Below are positions 28,057-35,970 of a stretch of 35,970 nt of DNA, in pieces. Both the position numbers and the translations under genes were made by a program. The DNA comes from Alphaproteobacteria bacterium (GTDB lineage Bacteria; Pseudomonadota; Alphaproteobacteria; Sphingomonadales; Sphingomonadaceae): assembly GCA_018830415.1 (NCBI GenBank), contig JAHJSJ010000339.1, positions 1 through 35,970 on the forward strand, read 5' to 3'. The notes beneath the pieces were generated by a model. It was given only the letters and a program-made list of their open reading frames with translations. It made no database searches and was not told where the DNA came from. The stretch's first letter is position 1. Every line of letters starts with the position of its first letter.

Positions 28057-29100
28057 GTGACTGCCAGTATCTCCGACATTCTCTTGAAATGGTATGATGG
28101 CCATGCGCGCGATCTGCCGTGGCGCCTGCCGCCGGGCGCGGCGCTGCCCGACGATCCGGCGTGGCCTTACCGCGTGTGGCTGTCCGAAGTGATGCTGCAA
28201 CAGACCACCGTGGCGGCGGTAAAGCCGTATTTCGCCCGCTTTACTGCGCTGTGGCCCACCATTAACGCGCTGGCGGCGGCTCCAGAGGAGGCGGTCATGG
28301 CGGCGTGGGCGGGGCTGGGCTATTATTCGCGGGCGCGCAATCTGGTGAAATGCGCGCGGGCCGTGGCAGAGCGCGGCGGGTTCCCTGCGAGCGAGGCCGA
28401 ATTGCGCGCGCTCCCCGGTCTGGGCGATTATACCGCTGCGGCGATTGCGGCGATTGCGTTCGGACAGCGCGCCGTGGTGGTTGATGCCAATGTCGAACGG
28501 GTGGCGGCGCGGCTGTTTGCGATCAATGATCCGCTGCCCGGCGCGCGCAAGACGATCCGCGCTGCGGTGGATGCGATCACGCCGCAGATGCGCGCGGGTG
28601 ATTTTGCGCAGGGGATGATGGATCTGGGCGCGCAAATCTGCACCAGCAAAGCGCCGCGCTGCCTGCTGTGTCCCTTGCGCGACGTGTGCGCGGGCCATGC
28701 GGCGGGCGAGCCGGAACGCCTGCCGGTCAAGCCTGCGAAAAAGGCGGCGCCAGAACGGCGCGGGACAGCGTTCTGGATCACCTCGAAAGATCGCGCCGCA
28801 GTGTGGCTCGTCACCCGGCCTGCTATCGGAATGCTCGGCGGGATGCGCGCGCTGCCCGATGATGGCTGGAGCGCGCAGGGCGATGGGTCGGGTGAGGCTC
28901 CGCTATCGGGCGAGTGGCGCGCGTTGGGCGCGGTGCGGCACAGCTTTACCCACGCACATCTGACCCTGACGGTGTTGGGAATGGCGACCGCATCCGACCC
29001 GCCGGGAGAGGGGCAATGGTGGCCGCTTGATCACATTGACGAGGCGGGTCTTGCCACCTTGTTCCGCAAAGCTGCGCGGATGGCGTTAGCGGCTGATTAG
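28057..29100 (+). CDS. mutY: A/G-specific adenine glycosylase
   Basis: GTG start; WLSEVMLQQTTVAAVKPYF, LPGLGDYTAAAIAAIAFGQRAVVVDANVERVAARLF, Fe-S cysteines C-x6-C-x2-C-x5-C (CTSKAPRCLLCPLRDVC). Confidence 0.97.
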   Translation: MTASISDILLKWYDGHARDLPWRLPPGAALPDDPAWPYRVWLSEVMLQQTTVAAVKPYFARFTALWPTINALAAAPEEAVMAAWAGLGYYSRARNLVKCARAVAERGGFPASEAELRALPGLGDYTAAAIAAIAFGQRAVVVDANVERVAARLFAINDPLPGARKTIRAAVDAITPQMRAGDFAQGMMDLGAQICTSKAPRCLLCPLRDVCAGHAAGEPERLPVKPAKKAAPERRGTAFWITSKDRAAVWLVTRPAIGMLGGMRALPDDGWSAQGDGSGEAPLSGEWRALGAVRHSFTHAHLTLTVLGMATASDPPGEGQWWPLDHIDEAGLATLFRKAARMALAAD

Positions 29101-29333
29101 ATAATCCCGCCGCCCAGCATCAACCGCACCGCTGCGATCAACAGCACCACCAGACAGAAATTGCGGCCACCGTCCTTGGATGACAGCGCACCGATGATGA
29201 TGCCGATCACGATCACCGGCAAGGCGATCCAGTTGGCCCAGCCCAGCAGCGGGATTTGCGCCGGGATGACGATGACGAGGCTGACAAGCCCGATGAGATA
29301 GGCAAGCACGTTGAGCATGTGTCTTATATGCAT
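29097..29333 (-). CDS. Small hydrophobic membrane protein
   Basis: MLNVLAYLIGLVSLVIVIPAQIPLLGWANWIALPVIVIGIIIGALSSKDGGRNFCLVVLLIAAVRLMLGGGII; alternative start at 29318. Confidence 0.65.
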   Translation of the reverse strand: MHIRHMLNVLAYLIGLVSLVIVIPAQIPLLGWANWIALPVIVIGIIIGALSSKDGGRNFCLVVLLIAAVRLMLGGGII

Positions 29334-29433
29334 AGGACACCTGCGATTTGCAAGTCTGAACGCGCAACCGGTGATTGACCCTTGCGGCAACCTGCCGCAG
29401 ACAAGCAGCCACACCCCTTCGGAGATTCCCCCC

Positions 29434-30756
29434 ATGGCTTACCGCGATCTCGATTTCCCCGTGCTTTCCCGCCGCGCCCTGATCCGTGGCAGCGCGCTGC
29501 TGGCGGGCGGTGCGGCCTTATCAACCCTGCCGTTCGGGCGCGCGGCGTTTGCGATGCACGATGTCGGAGAGAATTGGCCCAATGTCGCCGCGCTGGCCAA
29601 CCGCTATGTCAGCGAACGCAAACTCGCCAACCTGTTCCTGACCTTTGGTTGGGGGCAGGAAAGCAGCGCGCATACCGTGGGCGGCGGCACGCTGTCGCTG
29701 GCAAAGCCGACCCCGGTGGATCAGGATTCGCTGTTCCGGATCTATTCGATGTCAAAGCCGATTACCGGCATGGCGACGATGATCCTGATCGATCAAGGCA
29801 GGCTCGGCCTTGATCAGCCGCTTTATGAAATCCTGCCCGCGTTCCGCGATATGCAGGTGTTGATCGATCCCGAAGGATCGCTGGAAGAAACCGTGGCGGC
29901 CGAACGTCCGATCACGATCCGCCAATTGCTGACCCATACGGCGGGGCTTGGCTATCAGATCATCAGCAAGGGGCCATTGCAGGCCGCCTTCAACGAAAAT
30001 GGTCTGGTTGGCGGACGGGTCAGCCGGATACCGCTTCCGGGCTTTCCGCCGGTTACGCCTGCTCCGGGTCTGGCGGTCTGGGCAGACCGGCTGGCCGAAT
30101 TGCCGCTGATGTATCAGCCCGCGACCAAGTGGAGCTATTCCGCCAGCTTCGATCTGCTTGGCCGGGTGATCGAAGTGGTCAGCGGGATGGAGTTCGAGGC
30201 GTTTCTCAAGACGCGGATCTTCGAACCCTGCGGCATGAACAGCACCTTCATGCAGGTGCCGCAAAGCGAGGTTCACCGCCTCACCGACAATTACGGCATC
30301 GTCAACGGCACGGCCTTTCCGATCGATCCGGGTGCCAATTCGATCTTCACCGATCCGCCCGTAGTGCCTGCGGGCGGCGGCGGGCTTGTGTCGAGCCCGC
30401 GCGATTACGACCGTTTTCTGCGGATGCTGCTCGGCTACGGCCTGATCGACGGCACGCGAGTGATGAGCGAAGCAGCGGTGCGGGTTGGCACGTCCGATCT
30501 CATACCTGCGACAGTTGATACCGCTGGAACCTGGCTTGAAGGCCAGGGCCATGGTGCGGGCGGACGCAGCGTGAATGGCAGCTTTGGCTGGGGCGGAGCG
30601 GCGGGCACGCTTGCCGCAGTGGATTTCAATCTGGGCCTGCGTTCGACATTGTTCACCCAATACATGCCGAGCGATGCCTACCCGATCCGTGACGAATTCC
30701 TCGCCGCGATGGAGGCTGATCTGGCGGCCCTGCGCGACGCCAAGCAGGCAGCGTAA
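29434..30756 (+). CDS. Serine hydrolase, beta-lactamase class C / CubicO-type esterase family
   Basis: Exported leader SRRALIRGSALLAGGAALS; RIYSMSKPITG (SxxK), KWSYSASFDLLG (YxN-like), GHGAGG. Confidence 0.9.
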   Translation: MAYRDLDFPVLSRRALIRGSALLAGGAALSTLPFGRAAFAMHDVGENWPNVAALANRYVSERKLANLFLTFGWGQESSAHTVGGGTLSLAKPTPVDQDSLFRIYSMSKPITGMATMILIDQGRLGLDQPLYEILPAFRDMQVLIDPEGSLEETVAAERPITIRQLLTHTAGLGYQIISKGPLQAAFNENGLVGGRVSRIPLPGFPPVTPAPGLAVWADRLAELPLMYQPATKWSYSASFDLLGRVIEVVSGMEFEAFLKTRIFEPCGMNSTFMQVPQSEVHRLTDNYGIVNGTAFPIDPGANSIFTDPPVVPAGGGGLVSSPRDYDRFLRMLLGYGLIDGTRVMSEAAVRVGTSDLIPATVDTAGTWLEGQGHGAGGRSVNGSFGWGGAAGTLAAVDFNLGLRSTLFTQYMPSDAYPIRDEFLAAMEADLAALRDAKQAA

Positions 30757-31646
30757 TGCACCACCGCGCCTCTGTTCCACCGGGGATCGCCTTCTCCGGA
30801 TCGCCGATTGATCGGGCGGATAATATTCGCAACGACCCGGCGGCGCTCGGCAATCTGATGAACTGGCGCGCGCGGGTGCTCAACCTTGATGGCCTGCTGC
30901 CTGAATTCGACGATGATGGGCGGCTGCTGTGGCATACGCTGGCCGATGTCGCGCCGGATGCCGAACTCGTGTTCCTCGGGATGATGGACGAAAGGGCGCA
31001 TTTCGCCCCCGTGCCGGAACAGGGTGCATCTGGGCCCGCCATGCCGCGCGCGTGGCAGGTGATGCAGATGCTTCAGCCAGATGATCTGGCGATCTATGGC
31101 GGGGCGCGCAGTCTGATCGATTGGCACGCGCGCCACCGTTTTTGCGCCAATTGCGGTGCGCCGACGAAGCTGGTGAAGGGCGGCTGGCAGCGGCATTGCG
31201 ATGGCTGCGGCGCGGATCACTTCCCGCGCACCGATCCGGTTACGATCATGCTGGTCGAACATGAAGACAAGCTGCTGCTGGGCCGCCAGCCGCGCTTTCC
31301 GCCCAAAATGTATTCGGCGCTCGCGGGGTTCGTCGAACCGGGGGAGACGATTGAGGAAGCCGTGGCGCGCGAAATCCATGAAGAGGCGGGCCTGCGGGTG
31401 CGCGATGTGCGCTATATCGCCAGCCAGCCCTGGCCGTTCCCCAGCCAGCTGATGATCGGCTGCACATCGGTGGCGATTGACACGGAAATCACCATCGACC
31501 GCGAAGAATTGGACGATGCCCGCTGGTTCACCCGCGCCGAATTGGAAGAAGCGCGCGCGGCGGGTGAACACGGCACCGAACTGCTCAATTTCCCGCGCCC
31601 GTTCGCGATTGCGCATCATCTGGTTTCATGGTGGCTCGACAAATGA
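30756..31646 (+). CDS. nudC: NAD(+) diphosphatase (NUDIX)
   Basis: Zinc ribbon FCANCGAPTKLVKGGWQRHCDGCG, Nudix box GFVEPGETIEEAVAREIHEEAGL, SQPWPFPSQLMIG (NudC SQPWPFPxS). Confidence 0.96.
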   Translation: MHHRASVPPGIAFSGSPIDRADNIRNDPAALGNLMNWRARVLNLDGLLPEFDDDGRLLWHTLADVAPDAELVFLGMMDERAHFAPVPEQGASGPAMPRAWQVMQMLQPDDLAIYGGARSLIDWHARHRFCANCGAPTKLVKGGWQRHCDGCGADHFPRTDPVTIMLVEHEDKLLLGRQPRFPPKMYSALAGFVEPGETIEEAVAREIHEEAGLRVRDVRYIASQPWPFPSQLMIGCTSVAIDTEITIDREELDDARWFTRAELEEARAAGEHGTELLNFPRPFAIAHHLVSWWLDK

Positions 31647-32335
31647 CTGACACGCTGACGATTGATATCTATTCCGACGTGGTGTGCCCTTGGTGCCTGA
31701 TCGGCTATGGCCAATTAACCAAGGCGCTGGAGCAGCTTGACGGCGAAATCGCGGCGCAGATCCGCTGGCGTCCGTTCGAACTGAACCCGCAGATGCCGCC
31801 CGAAGGTGAAGAGCAGGAAGCACACCTGCAACGCAAATATCGCCGCTCGGCTGAAGACGGTGCGGCGCTGCGCGGGCAGATGAAAGCGATTGCCGAAGGC
31901 GCTGGCGTGTCGCTGTCTTACGAAGGTGCCAATGAAGAAGGCGGCGAGGCTCCGCCCGCGATGATGTGGAACACCCGCGATTGCCACAAGCTGTTGGCGT
32001 TCGCGCTGGAGGAGGCGGGGCCGCAGGTGCAGACCGCGTTGAAACTCGCGTTGTTCAAGGCGCATTTCAACCACCGCGCGCGGCTGGGGGATCGCGACCT
32101 GTTGCTCGATATTGCCGCCAGCGTCGGCCTGCACCGCATGGCTGCCAAGGCCGCGCTGGATGATCCCGATCTGGAAGCGCGCGTGCTTGCGGAGGAACAA
32201 CAGGCGTGGGATCTGAACATCTCGGGCGTGCCTGCGATGATCATAAACGGCAAATTCATGATCCCCGGCGCACAATCGCCCGATGTTTACGTGAACGCGC
32301 TGCGGCGGGTCGCGGAAAAGAGCCGGGCGGCCTGA
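31643..32335 (+). CDS. DsbA family oxidoreductase (FrnE-like)
   Basis: IDIYSDVVCPWCLIGYGQLTKAL; ...ISGVPAMIINGKFMIPGAQSPDVYVNALRRV; ATGA overlap with nudC. Confidence 0.92.
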   Translation: MTDTLTIDIYSDVVCPWCLIGYGQLTKALEQLDGEIAAQIRWRPFELNPQMPPEGEEQEAHLQRKYRRSAEDGAALRGQMKAIAEGAGVSLSYEGANEEGGEAPPAMMWNTRDCHKLLAFALEEAGPQVQTALKLALFKAHFNHRARLGDRDLLLDIAASVGLHRMAAKAALDDPDLEARVLAEEQQAWDLNISGVPAMIINGKFMIPGAQSPDVYVNALRRVAEKSRAA

Positions 32336-32345
32336 ACGGGCAGTT

Positions 32346-32963
32346 TCAGTTCTTCCTGAATGCGCACCACTGGAAGGATTGGCGATCCCCCCAAGGGGTG
32401 AAATGGTCAGCCTTCCAGCTATCTAACAGCCGAAAATCACGGCCCAATTCTGTGCTCATCGCTGCGGCATCGTAACGCATTACCGGCAGGCCGCTGCATT
32501 TTTCCGGCCCGTCGAGCGCGAAAGTTGCGATGATCAACAGGCCGCCTTGCGCAAGCCCGCGCGCCAGCGCTGCGCGATAGGCAGCGCGCTGGGATGCCTC
32601 CGTCAGAAAGTGAAATACTGCGCGATCATGCCACACGTCGTAGTTGCGCGGCGGTGTCCATTCGGTAATATCCGCGGTTTCCCAATGCGCATCTTCGGCC
32701 CTCCCGCCCAGACGGGTTTGCGCTGCCCGCAATGCCGCCCACGAGATATCCAGAACGGTAACATCCAGCCAACCGCGATCGAGCAAGGCGTCAACCAGCG
32801 TCGATATGCCGCCTCCGACATCGATCACCGACTGGGCGGGGCCAACATCGAAGCGGGCGAACGCCTCGAGCGACGGCTCCGGCGAGTCTTGATGCCAGCT
32901 CAGCCGGTCCGGCGACTTTTCAACATAGACACGGTTCCAGTGATCCTGCCGCTGTTCGGCCAT
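32346..32963 (-). CDS. Class I SAM-dependent methyltransferase
   Basis: DHWNRVYVEKSPDRLSWHQDSPEPSLEAFARFDVGPAQSVIDVGGGISTLVDALLDRGWLDVTVLDIS (motif I DVGGGIS). Start may be 32975. Confidence 0.88.
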   Translation of the reverse strand: MAEQRQDHWNRVYVEKSPDRLSWHQDSPEPSLEAFARFDVGPAQSVIDVGGGISTLVDALLDRGWLDVTVLDISWAALRAAQTRLGGRAEDAHWETADITEWTPPRNYDVWHDRAVFHFLTEASQRAAYRAALARGLAQGGLLIIATFALDGPEKCSGLPVMRYDAAAMSTELGRDFRLLDSWKADHFTPWGDRQSFQWCAFRKN

Positions 32964-33000
32964 TTGCGCCTCCATCAGAAGTTCGGCACCTGCGCCCTAC

Positions 33001-33393
33001 CTAAACCAGCCCCAATCGCTCAAGCTTCGCCGCCAGCTTGCCGGGCAGCGCGTCGCCGATATCCTCACCATCCGCCACATCGCGCGGGGCCTTTTCGTCG
33101 GTCAGGTAACGCCAGCCCTGATGCGCGCGTTTGGGCTGTTGGTGGACGCGGATCAGCACCGGTTCCAGGCAGATGTGCCAGCGCCCGTCATCGGTCTGGG
33201 TAAAGCCGGTGATCGGTGATCGCGCCACAATCGCGTGGTTCAATATCCAGAACAGCGAACCGCCCACCACCTCTTCATGCCGGGTCGGACGGTTGCGGGT
33301 GGTGAGGCGCATGTCATCACGCGTCGCAAACCATTCGGCCAATTGTTCATAGCTTTTCGCGCCAAACGCGATTTTGGTCAGGTGCAGCGGCAT
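33001..33393 (-). CDS. DUF1489 family protein
   Basis: MPLHLTKIAFGAKSYEQLAEWFATRD...RPTRHEEVVGGSLFWILNHAIVARSPITGF...GWRYL. Confidence 0.82.
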   Translation of the reverse strand: MPLHLTKIAFGAKSYEQLAEWFATRDDMRLTTRNRPTRHEEVVGGSLFWILNHAIVARSPITGFTQTDDGRWHICLEPVLIRVHQQPKRAHQGWRYLTDEKAPRDVADGEDIGDALPGKLAAKLERLGLV

Positions 33394-33434
33394 GGTGCCT
33401 ATCTACAATATCTGGCCGGGATTGCGAGCCGCCA

Positions 33435-34883
33435 TCACAGCGGGGCAAGGCCCGCCGCAACTGCCAGGCCGAGGAAGGCAAAGAACCCCATCGAATCGGT
33501 GATCATCGTCACAAACACGGATGATGCCACCGCCGGATCCTGATCCAGCCGTTCGAATATCACCGGCACCAGCACGCCTGCCAGCCCCGCCACCGCGATA
33601 TTGATCACCATCGCCAGCGCGATCACCACACCCATCATTGGTGAAAACAGCACTCCTGCCGCAATCCCGATCAACAGTGCAATCGTGCCGCCATTCATCA
33701 GCGCGACGCGGAATTCGCGCCACAATATCCGCCTTGTGTTCGACCGGGTCAGCTGATTGGTGGCAATCGCGCGCACCGCCACCGCCATCGTCTGCGTCCC
33801 GGCATTGCCGCCGATGCTCGCAACAATCGGCATCAGCACCGCCAGCGCCACCAGATGTTCAATCGCAGCGCCGAACATCGCGATGATCGCCGATGCCACC
33901 ACTGCCGTGCCCAGATTGGCGATCAGCCAGCGCACGCGGCTCGAATAGGCTTCGCGCAAGGGCTCGTTGATGTCGCCATCGCCCGCGCCGGACAGCAGCA
34001 GTGCATCCTCGCCCGCTTCTTCGGAGATGATGTGGACGATATCATCGACCGTCATCTGCCCGACCATGCGCCCGCTTTCATCCACCACGGCGGCGGAAAT
34101 CAGCGCGTATTTCTGGAACATCAGCGCGGCTTCTTCCTGATCCATCGTTACCGGGATCAGGGTCTGGTCGCGCTTCATCACGTCGGTCAGGCGGACATTG
34201 CGCGGGGTGGTGAGGATCCAGTTCAGCGCACAGGTGCCAACCGGATGGTGGCGTTCGTCAATCACGAAAACTTCGAAGAAATCGTGTTCCAGATCGCCTT
34301 CTTCGCGCAGGTAATCGATCAGATCGCCCACGGTGAGGTGTTCGGGCACCGCCACGAAATGGCGGCTCATCAACCGCCCGGCGGTTTCTTCGGGATAGGC
34401 GAGCGCGCTCGACACCGCCTCGCGGGTTTCCGGCTCCAGTTCGGCCATCACCGCGCGCTGATCGGCTTCGTCCAGATCTTCGATCAGCTGCACCGCATCG
34501 TCGGTGTCAAGCTGCTCGGCGATGGTCGCGACGGCGTGCGCGGGCAGCGCCTCCATCAGGTCTTCGCGGACGAAATCGTTCAGTTCCGCGATCACGTCGC
34601 TGGTCATCAGATCGCTGATCGCAGAGGCAAGCTGCGCGCGTTCCGACCGGTCGAGCAGTTCGATCAGGTCGGCGATGTCAGCGGCGTGGAGCGGTTCGAC
34701 CAGATCGTAAACCGCGCCCTTGTCCCCCGCCGCCAGCGCATCATGGACGGCGCTGACATAGGCGGGTTTCAGCCGGTTTTCCTCGTCATGGCGTTCATCA
34801 TCGACGCGGTCATCCGGGCGCACCTCGGCCTCACCAGAATCGGCGATCAGCAGGTCGTCATCGAGGATGCGATTATCGGCCAT
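33435..34883 (-). CDS. mgtE: Magnesium transporter MgtE
   Basis: MgtE N-domain (LHAADIADLIELLDRSERAQL), CBS pair, C-terminal membrane domain (RVRWLIANLGTAVVASAIIAMF...PIVASIGGNAGTQTMAVAVRAIA). Confidence 0.96.
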   Translation of the reverse strand: MADNRILDDDLLIADSGEAEVRPDDRVDDERHDEENRLKPAYVSAVHDALAAGDKGAVYDLVEPLHAADIADLIELLDRSERAQLASAISDLMTSDVIAELNDFVREDLMEALPAHAVATIAEQLDTDDAVQLIEDLDEADQRAVMAELEPETREAVSSALAYPEETAGRLMSRHFVAVPEHLTVGDLIDYLREEGDLEHDFFEVFVIDERHHPVGTCALNWILTTPRNVRLTDVMKRDQTLIPVTMDQEEAALMFQKYALISAAVVDESGRMVGQMTVDDIVHIISEEAGEDALLLSGAGDGDINEPLREAYSSRVRWLIANLGTAVVASAIIAMFGAAIEHLVALAVLMPIVASIGGNAGTQTMAVAVRAIATNQLTRSNTRRILWREFRVALMNGGTIALLIGIAAGVLFSPMMGVVIALAMVINIAVAGLAGVLVPVIFERLDQDPAVASSVFVTMITDSMGFFAFLGLAVAAGLAPL

Positions 34884-34977
34884 ATCGTGGCGGTTTAGGC
34901 GGGGGGCGATGAAAAGCAAGCGGGGAGGGTGACAGCCGGGTTTTGCCTGCTAAAAGCGCCTGGAAATAAACACCAAA

Positions 34978-35068
34978 CCCGCTCGCCCTGAGCCTGTCGA
35001 AGGGCTGCACTTCTTTTTTCGCCTTGCTGAAGAAAGACAGTGCTTCGACAAGCTCAGCACGAACGGGT
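34978..35068. repeat. Palindromic repeat family C, copy 1
   Basis: CCCGCTCGCCCTGAGCCTGTCGAAGGGCTGCACT...AGTGCTTCGACAAGCTCAGCACGAACGGG; inverted arms. Confidence 0.9.
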
Positions 35069-35089
35069 TTGAGATTACGGAGAAAAACT

Positions 35090-35551
35090 ATGGCCGACAC
35101 CCTCACCTTTACCCTCGACACCGGAGACGGCGAGCCCAAGGACGTCGTGATCAAGCTGCGCCCCGATCTGGCCCCCGGCCATGTTGCGCGGATTGCCGAG
35201 CTGGCGGGCGAAGGGTTCTATGATGGCGTGGTGTTCCACCGCGTGATTTCAGGCTTCATGGCGCAGGGCGGCGATCCGACCGGCACCGGCATGGGCGGCA
35301 GCGACAAGCCTGATCTTGCGGCAGAATTCAACGCCGAACCCCACGTTGAGGGCGTGTGCTCGATGGCGCGTTCGCAGAACCCCAACAGCGCCAATTCGCA
35401 GTTCTTCATCTGCCTCGACGACGCGCGCTTCCTTGACAAGCAATACACCGTCTGGGGCCAGGTGACGAGCGGCATGGAACACGTCCACGCCCTGCCCAAG
35501 GGCGAACCCCCGCGCGCGCCGGGGAAGATCGTGAAGGCGGTTGTTGCTTAA
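35090..35551 (+). CDS. Peptidyl-prolyl cis-trans isomerase (cyclophilin)
   Basis: GEGFYDGVVFHRVISGFMAQGGDPTGTGMGGSDKPDLAAEF...NSANSQFFICLDDARFLDKQYTVWGQV. Confidence 0.96.
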   Translation: MADTLTFTLDTGDGEPKDVVIKLRPDLAPGHVARIAELAGEGFYDGVVFHRVISGFMAQGGDPTGTGMGGSDKPDLAAEFNAEPHVEGVCSMARSQNPNSANSQFFICLDDARFLDKQYTVWGQVTSGMEHVHALPKGEPPRAPGKIVKAVVA

Positions 35552-35567
35552 ACGCCAGCCCCAATCC

Positions 35568-35661
35568 CCGTTCGCCCTGAGCCTGTCGAAGGGCCGCACT
35601 CGTTTTTTGGTGCATCGCCCGGAGAAGAAAGGCGGTGCTTCGACAAGCTCAGCACGGACGG
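35568..35661. repeat. Palindromic repeat family C, copy 2
   Basis: CCGTTCGCCCTGAGCCTGTCGAAGGGCCGCACT...GGTGCTTCGACAAGCTCAGCACGGACGG. Confidence 0.9.
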
Positions 35662-35794
35662 TTTTTAAGGGTGCGCGATTGAGCCATGCCCGTCTCGGCA
35701 TCAAAGGCGCGCGCTCTCATCAAATCAACCGCCGCCACCGCACCTTCGGCTACCGGGCCATCGTCGATGACACTAACCGCATGACGGCACACGC

Positions 35795-35970
35795 ATGATC
35801 CCGCGTCTCATCACGCTCGCTTTTTCGCTTTTGACGCTCAGCGGCTGCGTTACCTATCCCGATATCACCCAGTCGCGCTCTGCGTGCCGGGCGGAACCGG
35901 GCGGGTGGTGCGGCTTTGTGCGCGGTGCGGCGGTGGAAAGTTACCCCTATGCCATCGCCGCCACCAATGC
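35795..35970 (+). CDS. Putative lipoprotein, truncated by window end
   Basis: MIPRLITLAFSLLTLSGCVTYPDITQSRSACRAEPGGWCGFVRGAAVESYPYAIAATN...; lipobox LSGC; open at the right edge. Confidence 0.7.
   Translation, partial: MIPRLITLAFSLLTLSGCVTYPDITQSRSACRAEPGGWCGFVRGAAVESYPYAIAATN

Noticed and set aside
29434-30756. Possible beta-lactamase resistance gene
   Set aside because: SxxK is present, but the overall sequence resembles broad CubicO/esterase-type serine hydrolases; no AmpR or resistance context.
1-35970. CRISPR arrays, rRNA, tRNA, IS elements, prophage
   Set aside because: None seen: no regularly spaced direct repeats, no tRNA cloverleaf recognised, no transposase, integrase or structural phage proteins among the ORFs.

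Overview
This 36 kb, GC-rich window looks like alphaproteobacterial (probably Sphingomonadales/Erythrobacteraceae) chromosome. It is mostly conserved housekeeping sequence: atpH, msrA/msrB, ada, priA, a transaldolase-like gene, cobT, cysS, rpmF-plsX-fabH-ihfA-merR, smc, two DsbA-like genes, a DciA/DUF721 gene, mutY, nudC, mgtE and a cyclophilin. rpmF (58 aa) is missing from the supplied ORF track. I see no rRNA, tRNA, CRISPR array, prophage or transposase. The strongest observations are: (1) a perfect 16-bp parS-like palindrome, TGTTTCACGTGAAACA, inside the 23-bp overlap of a DUF1203 gene and ada; (2) a dense divergent regulatory region at 17027-17148 between an S24 HTH-peptidase and a coupled pair of uncharacterised small genes, with a GTTC-N7-GTTC (alphaproteobacterial LexA-type) motif, a perfect dyad centred on GANTC, and TCCTA/TAGGA dyads; (3) several families of intergenic palindromic repeats, including one apparently inserted in frame in cysS and one that supplies the cobT ribosome-binding site. 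Family assignments come from reading the translations; no database search was run.
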